Shown one piece after another: positions 10,191 through 21,300 of a stretch of DNA of 51,228 nucleotides. The translations under genes and the position numbers were made by a program. Source of the stretch: Bacteroidota bacterium (GTDB lineage: Bacteria > Bacteroidota > Bacteroidia > Chitinophagales > Chitinophagaceae); assembly GCA_013288285.1 (NCBI GenBank), contig JABDCE010000009.1, positions 1 through 51,228 of the forward strand. The letters are read 5' to 3'. Every line of letters begins with the position of its first letter. Position 1 is the first letter of the stretch. The notes under the pieces are model-generated. The model was given only the letters and a program-made list of their open reading frames with translations. It ran no database searches and was not told the origin of the DNA.

Positions 10191-10198
10191 TACTTTTG
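10191..10198 (+). promoter_or_regulatory. Candidate -7 box just before the SDR start codon
   Basis: TACTTTTG matches TAnnTTTG and ends 5 bp before ATG 10204, so transcription would begin at or next to the start codon and the mRNA would be almost leaderless. No convincing -33 box is seen at 19-21 bp. Confidence 0.35.
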
Positions 10199-10203
10199 GC
10201 CCT

Positions 10204-10992
10204 ATGTTATCACAGGATCTTACCGGAAAGACCGCGCTTATAGGCGGCAGTACACAAGGCATTGGCCTGGCATCGGCGCAGGCTATGGCGGCTATGGGCG
10301 CACGTTGTATACTTATCTCCCGCAATGAGGAAAAGCTAAAGGCGGCCGTAAAAACATTACGGGCTATCTCAGGGCAGCAGCACCACTACCTTGTAGCCGA
10401 CTATGCAAATCCCGAACAGGTGGGTGCAGTAATAACAGAGTTTTTAAAAGACAATACCGTACATATATTAGTCAATAACAGTGGCGGCCCGGCTGGTGGC
10501 CCGGTAACTAAGGCCACGCCTGCAGAATTTCTCAGTGCGTTCAATCAGCACCTGATTTGCAATCATATTATTACCCAGCTTGTTGCGGAGGGGATGAAGC
10601 GGGAAGGGTATGGCCGGGTTATTAATATTATCTCTACCTCTGTAAAAATACCCCTAAAAGACCTGGGCGTATCCAATACCATACGTGGTGCGGTGGCCTC
10701 ATGGGCCAAGACCATGGCCAATGAACTGGGACAATTTGGTATTACAGTTAATAATGTACTGCCGGGGGCTACCTCCACCGAGCGGCTGGATACTATTCTC
10801 ACCAATAAGTCTGCAAAAACCGGTAAAGGCCGGGAAGAGGTGGAGCAGGAAATGATGGGCGAAATACCTGCACGCCGCTTTGGTAAGCCGGAGGAGATAG
10901 CAGCCATGGTAGCTTTCCTCGCCAGCCCGGCTGCTTCTTATGTCAATGGCACCTCGATTCCTGTGGATGGTGGAAGGACGGGTAGCATCTAA
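10204..10992 (+). CDS. Short-chain dehydrogenase/reductase-like protein with a degenerate active site
   Basis: This 262-residue Rossmann protein has the cofactor loop GGSTQGIG (residues 14-21), NNSGG (91-95), the Ser strand INIISTS (140-146) and a C-terminal NGTSIPVDGGRTGSI. At the catalytic YxxxK position it reads S157-N-T-I-R161, so both the proton-donor Tyr and the Lys are replaced. Known family: a 3-oxoacyl-ACP-reductase-like SDR subgroup lacks a perfect tetrad in this way, so this is a conserved variant rather than a random mutation. Substrate unknown. NAD(P) binding is likely; classical oxidoreductase chemistry is uncertain. Confidence 0.85.
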   Translation: MLSQDLTGKTALIGGSTQGIGLASAQAMAAMGARCILISRNEEKLKAAVKTLRAISGQQHHYLVADYANPEQVGAVITEFLKDNTVHILVNNSGGPAGGPVTKATPAEFLSAFNQHLICNHIITQLVAEGMKREGYGRVINIISTSVKIPLKDLGVSNTIRGAVASWAKTMANELGQFGITVNNVLPGATSTERLDTILTNKSAKTGKGREEVEQEMMGEIPARRFGKPEEIAAMVAFLASPAASYVNGTSIPVDGGRTGSI

Positions 10993-11268
10993 ATTTTAGA
11001 AAAGAGCGAATTTTCCATCATCTTTTTGGAATACCTGAAAATTGAAGCGTATAAAAGAGAAAACGAAGGTGCATACACTTTGTTACTAAGCTTTTTACAT
11101 TTGGAAAATTCGATTAATGAAATGGGAATGATGTTAAAATTCCTTCTCCCGCTGCGTGACAATAAAATGACATTACAAATAAATTTATAACAAAAAAACC
11201 GCTGAAACCCGCGCCAGTATTGAGAAAAATTTTTTACAAAATGTGTGTATATTTTCGGGATTGTGTTG

Positions 11269-11276
11269 TAGTTTTG
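11269..11276 (+). promoter_or_regulatory. Candidate -7 box of the act-cox operon
   Basis: TAGTTTTG matches TAnnTTTG and lies 59 bp before the chosen actA ATG. The 343 bp between the SDR and actA hold no other recognisable gene. A clear TTG at 19-21 bp upstream is missing, so this is a weak call. Confidence 0.35.
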
Positions 11277-11335
11277 CCCACGCTTTACATAAAGGAAGGT
11301 TAATTTTCAAATATATTCTTGTGCCTGAATCATTA

Positions 11336-12604
11336 ATGCCACTGTATAGAATCTGCTCCCGTAGCGTTTTCGCCTTTTTTATCCTCTTGCTTTTATGCAA
11401 CGTTCCTGCAATCGCAGCGCCCGATGGAAAGGCCCTTTTCATGTCTAACTGTGCGTCGTGCCACAATCCTGTGAAGGATGCCACCGGCCCTGCGCTGCAG
11501 AACATAGACAAGACATTCCCAAGCAAGGATTGGGTGTATGGCTGGGTGCATAATTCCGCAGCCGTTATCGCGAGCGGTGACAAGACCGCCAACGACATAT
11601 TCAATAAATTTAATAAAACCGCGATGACCGCGTTTCCTCAGTTGTCAAAAGAGGATATCGACGCGATACTTAATTATGTAGATAACTACAAAGCGCCAAC
11701 CCCGACGGTTCCTGCTACTGCCGGTGGCGGAACATCTGAAGCTCCTGAAGCAAACGGATGGTTGTATACAGTTATTACTTTGGCGCTGTTAGCATTGGTA
11801 GTGATCCTGTGGCGTGCAAACGTTGTTCTTCGTCGCGCTGCAAATGAAAAAGAAGGCATTGCGAATGAAAAAGAGATACCACTGTACCGCAGCAAATTCG
11901 TGATCGCACTGGTTTCTATCTTATTGTTCATCATGGCAGGTTACTGGTTAGTGAATGGCGCGGTAAACGAAGGCCGTCAACAGAACTACCGTCCACTGCA
12001 ACCGATATTCTACTCACACAAAGTTCATGCTGGTATCAACCAGATCAACTGTCTTTATTGTCACGCAGGCGCTGAAAAGAGCCGCCAGGCGATGATCCCG
12101 TCTTCTAATATATGTATGAACTGTCACAAGCAGATCAACTCATACAGCGGCGAGACCGAACATCCGCTGGTAACTGCGGAAGGCAAACACATGAACGGTA
12201 CTGAGCAGATACAATTGCTGTACAGGTATGCAGGCTGGGATCCGGCTAAGAAAGACTACAACCGTGATGCAAACGGTAACATATTGGCTACACCAATACA
12301 GTGGGTGAAGATACACAACCTGCCAGACCACGTTTATTTCAATCACTCACAGCACGTGAAAGTAGGTAAGGTACAGTGCCAGAGCTGCCACGGTCAGATA
12401 CAGGAGATGGACGAAGTTTACCAGTTCGCTCAGTTATCTATGGGCTGGTGTATCAACTGCCACCGCCAGACCGAAGTACAGTTTACAAGCAACAATTACT
12501 ACAGCATTTTTGAGAAATATCACGCTGAGATCAAGGCAGGTACCCGCACAGGTGTAACTGAAGCTGATATGGGCGGAACAGAGTGCCAGAAGTGCCATTA
12601 CTAA
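11336..12604 (+). CDS. actA: Alternative complex III subunit ActA, multiheme cytochrome c with fused monoheme domain
   Basis: The chosen ATG gives a signal peptide (residues 1-28, ending PAIAA); an upstream GTG at 11243 would only add a non-secretory extension. The N-terminal cytochrome c domain has one heme site (CASCH, residues 39-43). Two membrane segments follow (around TLALLALVVILW and ALVSILLFIMAGYWLV). A periplasmic domain with five more CXXCH sites comes next: CLYCH, CMNCH, CQSCH, CINCH and CQKCH. Six c-type hemes are therefore predicted. ActA anchors the heme chain of the quinol-oxidising complex that replaces cytochrome bc1 in Bacteroidota. It is first in the operon actABCDEF-coxBA. 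Confidence 0.93.
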   Translation: MPLYRICSRSVFAFFILLLLCNVPAIAAPDGKALFMSNCASCHNPVKDATGPALQNIDKTFPSKDWVYGWVHNSAAVIASGDKTANDIFNKFNKTAMTAFPQLSKEDIDAILNYVDNYKAPTPTVPATAGGGTSEAPEANGWLYTVITLALLALVVILWRANVVLRRAANEKEGIANEKEIPLYRSKFVIALVSILLFIMAGYWLVNGAVNEGRQQNYRPLQPIFYSHKVHAGINQINCLYCHAGAEKSRQAMIPSSNICMNCHKQINSYSGETEHPLVTAEGKHMNGTEQIQLLYRYAGWDPAKKDYNRDANGNILATPIQWVKIHNLPDHVYFNHSQHVKVGKVQCQSCHGQIQEMDEVYQFAQLSMGWCINCHRQTEVQFTSNNYYSIFEKYHAEIKAGTRTGVTEADMGGTECQKCHY

Positions 12605-12686
12605 TGGCGTAGTGCCTCAATGGCTTCATTGAGTGATAATAACGAGGTTTTTGAATTTTTTTGAAATTAGAATTTGAATTTGCTTT

Positions 12687-15600
12687 ATGAGTCAAAAACA
12701 ATATTGGACGGACCTGGAAGATCTTAAAAATATCACTGAAAACCGTGTAACGGTGGACAATGAATTCAAAGAGGAGTTGCCGTTCGACCTGAGCGATAGC
12801 ATGTTCAGCGCCACAACGCCGCGCCGCGACTTCCTGAAGTTCCTGGGTTTCAGTACGCTGGCCGCTACGTTGGTTGCAAGCTGCGAAATGCCTGTACGTA
12901 AAGCTATTCCTTATGCTATCAAGCCAGAGGATATAACTCCGGGTGTGCCTAACTATTACGCATCTACTTTTGCTGATGGTGGCGATTATTGCGCTATCGT
13001 TATTAAAACAAGAGATGGCCGTCCGATAAAGATCGAAGGCAATGATCTGTCTTCAATAACTAAGGGTGGTACGTCTGCAAGGGTTCAGGCTTCTGTACTG
13101 AGCTTGTATGATAAAGCACGTATCCGCCATCCGTTTGCTGATGGAAAGGAAGCGACTTTCGAGGCTATTGATGGTATGGTGAAGCAAGGTATTGCTGGCA
13201 AGCCTGGCTACCTCGTTACCGGTTCTATCCTTAGCCCGACAACAAACGAAATAATTACCCAGTTTACTACCAAGTACCCGAATATCAAGCACATCGTTTA
13301 CGATGCTATTTCTTACTCAGGTCTGTTGCAGGCAAATGAAGCTTGTTACGGCAAGCGCACATTGCCTACTTATCATTTCGATAAGGCACAGACGATAGTG
13401 AGCCTTGGCGCTGACTTCCTCGGTACATGGTTGTCACCTGTTGAATTTTCAAAAGCATATTCCAAAGGCCGCAAGATCAGTGTGAAAGAGATGAAACTCT
13501 CTAAGCACTACCAGGTAGAGCCTACACAAACAATAACAGGCGCAGCAGCAGATCACCGCGCTACCTGCCGTCCTTCTGAAAAGAGTAAAGTAGCTCTGGC
13601 ATTATATAATGCAGTGGTGAATGGCACTCAGCCAAGCCTCAGCAGCCCTGCGTTGAATACATTGGTTGCAAACGCCGCCGCTGATCTGAAGAAAGGCAAC
13701 GGCCTTGTAGTATGTGGTTGTAATGACGTAGCGATACAGACAGTAGTTAACGCTATCAATGATAAAATAGGCGCTAACGGCACTACCATTAACTGGACCG
13801 TAACTGCCAATAACAAACAAGGAATTGACAAGGATATGGTAGACATGGTTGCGGCGATAGATGCCGGCCAGGTTGGTTCTGTATTCTTACATGGTGTTAA
13901 TCCGGTGTACGATTATTTTGAAGGAAAGAAATTCGGCGAGTCACTTGCAAAAGTGCCTGTTACCGTGTCTTTCGCTGATCGTATGGATGAAACCGCACAA
14001 AAGTGCAAGTATGTAATACCTGATCATCACTTCCTCGAAAGCTGGGGTGATGCCGAGCCGAAACCAAACTATTTCAGCTTGCAGCAGCCGGGTATTGCAC
14101 CATTGTTCAAGACTCGTTCATTACAGGATACGCTGCTCACATGGGCTGGCGCAACACAGACTTACGGTGATTTCTGGAAAGACTACTGGATGAAGAAGTT
14201 GGGCAGCCAGGATGCTTTTGACAAGGCACTGCAGGAAGGTGTTATAGAGCCTGCTGGCGCTATGGCTATCGGTGGCGGTGCGTTTACCGGTAATGTAGCA
14301 GATGCGATCTCAAAAATAGAAGCAAGAAAAGTAGAAACCGGTGTGGAACTGGTTGTTTACCAGAAGGTAAGTATAGGCTACGGTGGCGCATGGAGCAACA
14401 ACCCATGGCTGCTGGAAATGCCGGATCCGATAACAAGGGCTACCTGGGATAACTACCTGTGTGTATCGCCTAAACGCGGTAAGGCATTAAGTGAAGAACT
14501 GACCGGTTTCAGTGAAGTTGAGTTAAAGAAGAAGGTAGTATCTGTAAAAGCGGCTAACGGCTATACCGTGAACTTGCCTATACTGGTAGTTCCGGGTATG
14601 CATAATGATGTGGTAGCAATTGCCGTTGGCTTTGGCCGCGACGCGCAGGTGGGCCGTGCAGCCGCCAGCGATGCTACAAAGGGCGGTAAGAATGCTTATC
14701 CGTTCGTGATGTATAACGGGCAGACATTCGAGTCGCACAATGATGTAAGCATTACTCCTACAGCTGACACGTACGAACTTGCCCTTACCCAGTCGCACAA
14801 CAGCTATGAAGCGCGCCCGGTAATGCATGAGTATACTCTGCAGGAGTTCACCAAAGATCCCCACGTATTATTAAAGGATCGTGGTCAGCAGATCGCTGAG
14901 TTTGCAGCTGTGCCATGGATAGAAGAAGGTAAGGAAGGCAAAGAGCCGATCATAGATTCAAATACAGAAGAAGGCTATCGTGCAAACGGTACTTTATATC
15001 CCAACTATCAGTACGAAGGTATCAAGTGGGGAATGTCTATTGACCTCAACAGTTGTACCGGTTGCGGTGCATGTGTGGTAGGTTGTATGGCAGAGAATAA
15101 CATCTCTGTTGTAGGTAAGGACCATGTGTTGAAGAACCATGAAATGCACTGGATACGTATCGACCGTTATTTCAGCGGTATGACCGACAATCCGGATAGC
15201 ATACAGACTGTGTTCCAGCCTATGCTTTGCCAGCATTGCGATAACGCGCCTTGCGAAAACGTTTGCCCGGTATCAGCTACCAACCACAGCTCTGAAGGTC
15301 TTAACCAAATGGCATATAACCGCTGTATCGGTACTAAATATTGCGCTAACAACTGTCCGTATAAAGTACGTCACTTCAACTGGATGGACTGGAACGGTGC
15401 TGATGCATTTGCAGACAACATCTATGAAGATGGCCGTCGCGATGATATGAACGACGACCTTACACGTATGGTGCTCAACCCGGATGTAACCGTAAGAAGC
15501 CGTGGTGTAATGGAAAAATGTTCATTCTGCGTACAGCGTTTACAGGATGCTAAACTGGCAGCTAAGAAGTCTGATCGTCCGTTGAAAGATGGCGAAGTAC

Positions 15601-15833
15601 GCACAGCTTGCCAGCAGGCTTGCCCTACAGATGCGATCATGTTCGGTAACGTTAAAGACAAGCAGAGTGGTATTGCCAAGCTGCGCAGAGAAGAGCAGGT
15701 AGAGCGTACATTCTATGTGCTGGAGCACATTCATACCCTGCCTAATGTCAATTATTTGGCCAGGATCAGGAATACAGAAGAAGTAAACGCCGGTGATGAG
15801 GCTAAGGATGAGTTCCTTAAGTACCACATCTAG
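12687..15833 (+). CDS. actB: Alternative complex III subunit ActB, iron-sulfur protein with molybdopterin-oxidoreductase-like domain
   Basis: The 1048-residue protein starts with a Tat-type motif in a hydrophobic stretch (TPRRDFLKFLGF) ending LVASC, which also looks like a lipobox. Residues up to about 750 resemble a molybdopterin oxidoreductase that in this family carries no Mo cofactor. The C-terminal ferredoxin-like region has four cysteine clusters: CTGCGACVVGC, CQHCDNAPCENVC, CIGTKYCANNC and CSFC...CQQACPTD. In known complexes these hold three 4Fe-4S and one 3Fe-4S cluster. It takes electrons from menaquinol at ActC and passes them to the ActA/ActE hemes on the periplasmic side. Confidence 0.96.
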   Translation: MSQKQYWTDLEDLKNITENRVTVDNEFKEELPFDLSDSMFSATTPRRDFLKFLGFSTLAATLVASCEMPVRKAIPYAIKPEDITPGVPNYYASTFADGGDYCAIVIKTRDGRPIKIEGNDLSSITKGGTSARVQASVLSLYDKARIRHPFADGKEATFEAIDGMVKQGIAGKPGYLVTGSILSPTTNEIITQFTTKYPNIKHIVYDAISYSGLLQANEACYGKRTLPTYHFDKAQTIVSLGADFLGTWLSPVEFSKAYSKGRKISVKEMKLSKHYQVEPTQTITGAAADHRATCRPSEKSKVALALYNAVVNGTQPSLSSPALNTLVANAAADLKKGNGLVVCGCNDVAIQTVVNAINDKIGANGTTINWTVTANNKQGIDKDMVDMVAAIDAGQVGSVFLHGVNPVYDYFEGKKFGESLAKVPVTVSFADRMDETAQKCKYVIPDHHFLESWGDAEPKPNYFSLQQPGIAPLFKTRSLQDTLLTWAGATQTYGDFWKDYWMKKLGSQDAFDKALQEGVIEPAGAMAIGGGAFTGNVADAISKIEARKVETGVELVVYQKVSIGYGGAWSNNPWLLEMPDPITRATWDNYLCVSPKRGKALSEELTGFSEVELKKKVVSVKAANGYTVNLPILVVPGMHNDVVAIAVGFGRDAQVGRAAASDATKGGKNAYPFVMYNGQTFESHNDVSITPTADTYELALTQSHNSYEARPVMHEYTLQEFTKDPHVLLKDRGQQIAEFAAVPWIEEGKEGKEPIIDSNTEEGYRANGTLYPNYQYEGIKWGMSIDLNSCTGCGACVVGCMAENNISVVGKDHVLKNHEMHWIRIDRYFSGMTDNPDSIQTVFQPMLCQHCDNAPCENVCPVSATNHSSEGLNQMAYNRCIGTKYCANNCPYKVRHFNWMDWNGADAFADNIYEDGRRDDMNDDLTRMVLNPDVTVRSRGVMEKCSFCVQRLQDAKLAAKKSDRPLKDGEVRTACQQACPTDAIMFGNVKDKQSGIAKLRREEQVERTFYVLEHIHTLPNVNYLARIRNTEEVNAGDEAKDEFLKYHI

Positions 15834-15902
15834 GTTAATGAATATAAATAGGCCCGCCTCGGTGGGAAGGGGTAAATTTTAAAAAAATACTAATTACGTG
15901 CT

Positions 15903-17369
<1,467 letters not shown>

Positions 17370-17376
17370 ACAGAAG

Positions 17377-17440
17377 GGGAACCTGGTTCCCTGCCTGCTG
17401 AAATTGACTTTTTTGTTTTTTTGTTTTTTTGAATTTTTAT
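17377..17440 (+). promoter_or_regulatory. Inverted repeat plus T-tracts between actC and actD
   Basis: GGGAACC-T-GGTTCCC (17377-17391) is a perfect inverted repeat. About 15 bp later come four T runs in 17408-17440. The arrangement looks like a leaky terminator or an mRNA processing or stability element inside the operon. The T runs start too far from the stem for a standard terminator. Confidence 0.4.
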
Positions 17441-17445
17441 TTAAA

Positions 17446-18027
17446 ATGGCTATAAAGAAATTTGCAGTAGCGGCTTACGATGATGAGGAAGTATTGTTTC
17501 CTGCCGTCAAAAAAGTTCGTAAAAGCGGTTATAAGATACACGACATTTACACGCCATTCGCTGTACATGGTCTCGATGAGGCTATGGGCCTGAAAGGCAC
17601 TGACCTGCACATCGCAGGCTTTATCTACGGCTTGTGCGGTACGTCTACAGCTGTAGGATTCATTTCATGGATATTTACATCCGACTGGCCGATCATATAC
17701 GGTGGTAAGCCACACTTTGCGTTACCGGCCTGGATTCCTATTACTTTCGAGCTTACCGTATTGTTTGCGGCAGTAGGTATGACCATGACATTCTGCTATC
17801 TTAACCAGATAATGCCGGGTGTTAAGAAACATGTGTTCCATCCGCGCCAGAGCGACGATCTCTTTGTTATGGCTATTGAACTGAATAACCACACGTCTGA
17901 AGCTGATGCATTGGCGTTCCTTAAGTCTACCGGTGCAGTTGAAACCAATATACAGGTGGTAGAAGCAGGGTGGTGGTATGGCCGCTGGGATCAGAAAGAA
18001 CCTTACGAGTTGCAGCACGCGAGATAA
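17446..18027 (+). CDS. actD: Alternative complex III subunit ActD (DUF3341)
   Basis: This 193-residue protein has two central membrane helices (around IAGFIYGLCGTSTAVGFISW and FELTVLFAAVGMTMTFCYL) between soluble ends, as in DUF3341/ActD. The ATG at 17446 was chosen because the protein then starts MAIKKFAVAAYDDEE, the usual family start; an upstream TTG frame at 17404 runs through the T-tracts and is unlikely to be translated. It is a structural membrane subunit of the quinol:cytochrome c/oxidase complex with no cofactor of its own. Confidence 0.93.
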   Translation: MAIKKFAVAAYDDEEVLFPAVKKVRKSGYKIHDIYTPFAVHGLDEAMGLKGTDLHIAGFIYGLCGTSTAVGFISWIFTSDWPIIYGGKPHFALPAWIPITFELTVLFAAVGMTMTFCYLNQIMPGVKKHVFHPRQSDDLFVMAIELNNHTSEADALAFLKSTGAVETNIQVVEAGWWYGRWDQKEPYELQHAR

Positions 18028-18073
18028 GAAAGAAGTAAACCATTTACGTCTATTTTGAATTTTGACTTTGAAT

Positions 18074-18874
18074 ATGAACAAGATTAAAAGCATACTAGTA
18101 GCAAGCCTGGGAATTACCGTCGGCCTGGCGTCATGCGACACTGGCAATTTGCGTCGTGATCCGGGACACGTTTATGTACCTGATATGACCTACTCGCGTG
18201 CATATGATGCTTACACATCCAATCCAAACTTTGCCGACAGCCTTACCAGCCGTCCGCCGGTAGCAGGTACTATAGCCCGCGGCCACCAGATGCCCGATCA
18301 TCTGAAAGAAGGCGATACTTTGGCCTATAAGACATTCACTACCAGCATGCGCTTTAGCGAAGATGAGCTGAAGGAAGGAAAGCGTTTGTTTAATATCTAC
18401 TGTGCTATATGCCATGGCGCTAACCTTGATGGACAGGGCCCGCTTTTTGCAAGTGGCAAATTTGCATCGATGCCGGCAAACTTTAAGGACGGTAAGTATC
18501 TGCACATGTCTGTAGGGCAAATGTTTGCAGCAGCCAAGTATGGTAAGAACATGATGGGTTCATACGCCAGCCAACTGGATATAAAACAGCGTTGGATGGT
18601 AATCGCTTACATCAAACAGATACAGTCGCAAAACGGTGGTGACGCATTTACCTTTGGCCAGGGCACTCCTGCTCCCGCTGCAACACCAACAGATACTGCA
18701 AAGACAATGGCAGCAGCACCTGCAGTAGGCGCTGAACCGGTGATAGCAAAAGCAGACATACCAAAACCGGAAGTAAAAGAAACTGTAACGAAAACGAAGG
18801 AAGTAACTAAGTCTGTGGTAAGGAAAGCTCACGGTAAGAAGAGCATGGAAGCAGACAGCAGGATAAAAAGATAA
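18074..18874 (+). CDS. actE: Alternative complex III subunit ActE, monoheme cytochrome c lipoprotein
   Basis: The 266-residue protein has a lipoprotein signal with lipobox LASC (Cys21) and one heme c site, CAICH (110-114). A Met-containing segment after it (DGKYLHMSVGQMF) can give the sixth ligand. The C-terminal 70 residues are Ala/Pro/Lys-rich and look disordered, longer than the heme domain needs. The start at ATG 18074 puts the lipobox at the normal distance; a TTG at 18062 adds four residues. The protein is the likely electron exit from the complex toward cytochrome c oxidase. Confidence 0.93.
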   Translation: MNKIKSILVASLGITVGLASCDTGNLRRDPGHVYVPDMTYSRAYDAYTSNPNFADSLTSRPPVAGTIARGHQMPDHLKEGDTLAYKTFTTSMRFSEDELKEGKRLFNIYCAICHGANLDGQGPLFASGKFASMPANFKDGKYLHMSVGQMFAAAKYGKNMMGSYASQLDIKQRWMVIAYIKQIQSQNGGDAFTFGQGTPAPAATPTDTAKTMAAAPAVGAEPVIAKADIPKPEVKETVTKTKEVTKSVVRKAHGKKSMEADSRIKR

Positions 18875-18916
18875 ACAGTAAATTTTTAAAACGAATTTTA
18901 ATAAAAGTTGGATACG

Positions 18917-20140
18917 ATGAATGACCGTTTTGTGATACCTGCACGATTAAGAAATACCAGTCTTGGTCTTATTGCCGTAGGCGTTCTGGCCTTGATAGGG
19001 GGTATAGCTTGTTTGCTCATGGGGCATAATAGTACAGATGTAGATAGGGCCCGTTTCTGGGCTGTGCTGTTGCATGATAGTGTGTTTTTCACACTGATCA
19101 CAACAGTGAGTGTATTCGTTCAGGCCGCGGTATCGTTGGCACAGGGTGCCTGGCTTACTGCCTACAAGCGTGTTCCTGAAGCAATCGGTGCCAATGTATG
19201 GCTGTTTGGTGGTATTGCTTGCGTTGTTATGTTTCTTATCGTGTTTACTTTCAAGGACGCTCATGGAGTAAATACTATTTATGGATGGGTAACACCTGGT
19301 AATGATGTTATACTTCTTGGGAAAAAAGTGTTTCTTAATAAAGGCATGTTTGTTGGCTTTTCACTGGTAGCAGTTGGCCTTTGGTCATTTTTTGGTATGA
19401 AGTTCAGGGCTATGTCCATTGCACAGGAAAGCGCTCCTAAGAATGATACTAAGATATACTGGAAAATGTTCAGGTTGTCTGGCGTATTCCTGTTTGTTTA
19501 TGCCCTTACACAGATGAGTACTATTCCATGGTTGTGGATAATGAGTGTGCAGCCGCACTGGTATTCTACTTTGTTTAGCTGGTATACTTTTGCCAGTGCC
19601 TTTGTAAGCGGTATGTCATTGATACTTCTTTGGGTAGTGTATCTTAAAAATCAGGGCAACCTGCAGTTGGTAACAATAGAGCACATTCACGACCTCGGAA
19701 AGTTCATGTTCGCATTCAGTATTTTCTGGACTTACCTTTGGTTTGCACAGTACATGCTGATATGGTATGCCAACATACCTGATGAAACCGTGTATTTTAA
19801 ATTGCGTCAGCAAGGCCCATACAGCGTGTTGTTCTATGCCAACTTCATTATTAACTTCTGTATGCCGATCCTCATCATTATGTCGCGCCCAAGCAAGCGT
19901 AACTACTTTACCATAACTTTTATGGCGATGATGATCATATTCGGTCACTGGGTAGACTTCTTCCAGATGATCATGCCAGGTCCACTTCGTTCAGAATGGC
20001 ACATCAACTGGTATGAAATAGGTATATTCATGGGCTTTGCAGGTGTGTTGATATATAGTGTGTCAAATACACTTACAAAATCATCGCTGGTTCCTGAGAA
20101 TAACCTGATGCTGAAAGAAGCAGTAGTACATCTCAGTTAG
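18917..20140 (+). CDS. actF: Alternative complex III subunit ActF, quinol:cytochrome c oxidoreductase membrane protein
   Basis: The protein of about 407 residues has ten hydrophobic segments and is the ActC paralogue typical of this operon position. Recognisable stretches are MFRLSGVFLFVYALTQMSTI and FWTYLWFAQYMLIWYANIP. In known ACIII it lacks a working quinol site and mainly contributes to structure and possibly proton paths. ATG 18917 is preferred; a TTG nine bases earlier is in frame. Confidence 0.94.
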   Translation: MNDRFVIPARLRNTSLGLIAVGVLALIGGIACLLMGHNSTDVDRARFWAVLLHDSVFFTLITTVSVFVQAAVSLAQGAWLTAYKRVPEAIGANVWLFGGIACVVMFLIVFTFKDAHGVNTIYGWVTPGNDVILLGKKVFLNKGMFVGFSLVAVGLWSFFGMKFRAMSIAQESAPKNDTKIYWKMFRLSGVFLFVYALTQMSTIPWLWIMSVQPHWYSTLFSWYTFASAFVSGMSLILLWVVYLKNQGNLQLVTIEHIHDLGKFMFAFSIFWTYLWFAQYMLIWYANIPDETVYFKLRQQGPYSVLFYANFIINFCMPILIIMSRPSKRNYFTITFMAMMIIFGHWVDFFQMIMPGPLRSEWHINWYEIGIFMGFAGVLIYSVSNTLTKSSLVPENNLMLKEAVVHLS

Positions 20141-20205
20141 TAAGAGTAAAAGGTAGTGAAGGTATAAAGAGTAAAATTTAACAAGTAAATATAAGCTGAA
20201 CGACT

Positions 20206-21267
20206 ATGTCGGTATTTATAATAACAACATTGATAGTACTGGTATTCATCATTATCTACCAGATCAGTAAGGCAAGCGAATACGCGACTGTGTTGCGCGG
20301 ACAGGAGAAAGTGAACGCTCAGGCAAACCGGGCTATTGCCTGGCTGCTGGTAATTATGTTCTTGCTGGGTATGTGGGGTATTTGGGAATGTAACCAGTTG
20401 TTTCAGGGCAGACTGCTGCCTAAAGCCGCGTGTAAAACGGGCGAGAATTATGACTCGATGTTCAGTGTAACTACTATCGTTACAGGTATAGTGTTTTTTC
20501 TTACCCAGGCTGTCCTTTTCTGGTTCTGTTTCCGGTTCCAGTCTACAGAAAAACGTACATCCTTCTTTTTCGCGCACAATAATAAGCTCGAAATTATATG
20601 GACAACCATCCCTGCTATAGCAATGGCAATCCTTGTTGCTATCGGTCTTCGTAACTGGTATGATGTTACTTCACCTGCTCCTGCTAATGCTACCGTGGTT
20701 GAAGTGGTAGGCAAACAGTTCAACTGGCTGGTACGCTACCCTGGTAAGGACAATGAATTAGGTAAAAGGGATTTCCGCAAGATCAACGATGCGAATAATG
20801 TACTCGGCCTTGACTGGAGCGATCCGCATAACTTGGACGACATTATTTCACAGAACGGTGAATTGCACGTAGTAGTAAATAAACCAGTGAAGCTGCTCAT
20901 CGGATCACGTGATGTGATACATGATGTGGGCCTCGCACACTTCCGCCTCAAGATGGACGCTGTTCCGGGTATCACTACAACGCTTTGGTTTACGCCTACC
21001 ATCACAACGGCTGAAATGAAAGAGATCACCCACAATCCTGATTTCGTTTATGAAATATCATGCGATCAGTTGTGTGGTAAAGGCCACTATTCTATGCGTG
21101 GTACTGTAATAGTAGAAACACAGGCGGAGTATGATAAGTGGATGGCAAGCCAGGTAACCTATTATGCTGGCAACAACCCCGCCGCGGCTCCTGCTGCAGC
21201 CCCTGCTGACGGTACAGCAAAGCCTGAAGTGAAAGTAGATAGTACAAAAGCAGTAACGATGAAATAA
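20206..21267 (+). CDS. coxB: Cytochrome c oxidase subunit II (CuA subunit)
   Basis: The 353-residue protein starts with a short hydrophobic helix and two to three further N-terminal membrane helices. A periplasmic cupredoxin domain follows. The CuA ligands are visible in CDQLCGKGHYSM: Cys286, Cys290, His294 and Met297, with the upstream His in DVGLAHFRLKMD. A long Ala/Pro tail ends the protein. It accepts electrons from ActE or a soluble cytochrome c and passes them to subunit I. It lies 65 bp after actF, as in ACIII-oxidase supercomplex operons. Confidence 0.96.
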   Translation: MSVFIITTLIVLVFIIIYQISKASEYATVLRGQEKVNAQANRAIAWLLVIMFLLGMWGIWECNQLFQGRLLPKAACKTGENYDSMFSVTTIVTGIVFFLTQAVLFWFCFRFQSTEKRTSFFFAHNNKLEIIWTTIPAIAMAILVAIGLRNWYDVTSPAPANATVVEVVGKQFNWLVRYPGKDNELGKRDFRKINDANNVLGLDWSDPHNLDDIISQNGELHVVVNKPVKLLIGSRDVIHDVGLAHFRLKMDAVPGITTTLWFTPTITTAEMKEITHNPDFVYEISCDQLCGKGHYSMRGTVIVETQAEYDKWMASQVTYYAGNNPAAAPAAAPADGTAKPEVKVDSTKAVTMK

Positions 21268-21300
21268 TCGGCTGTATCATCAGCCATAAAAGTGCAAAAA

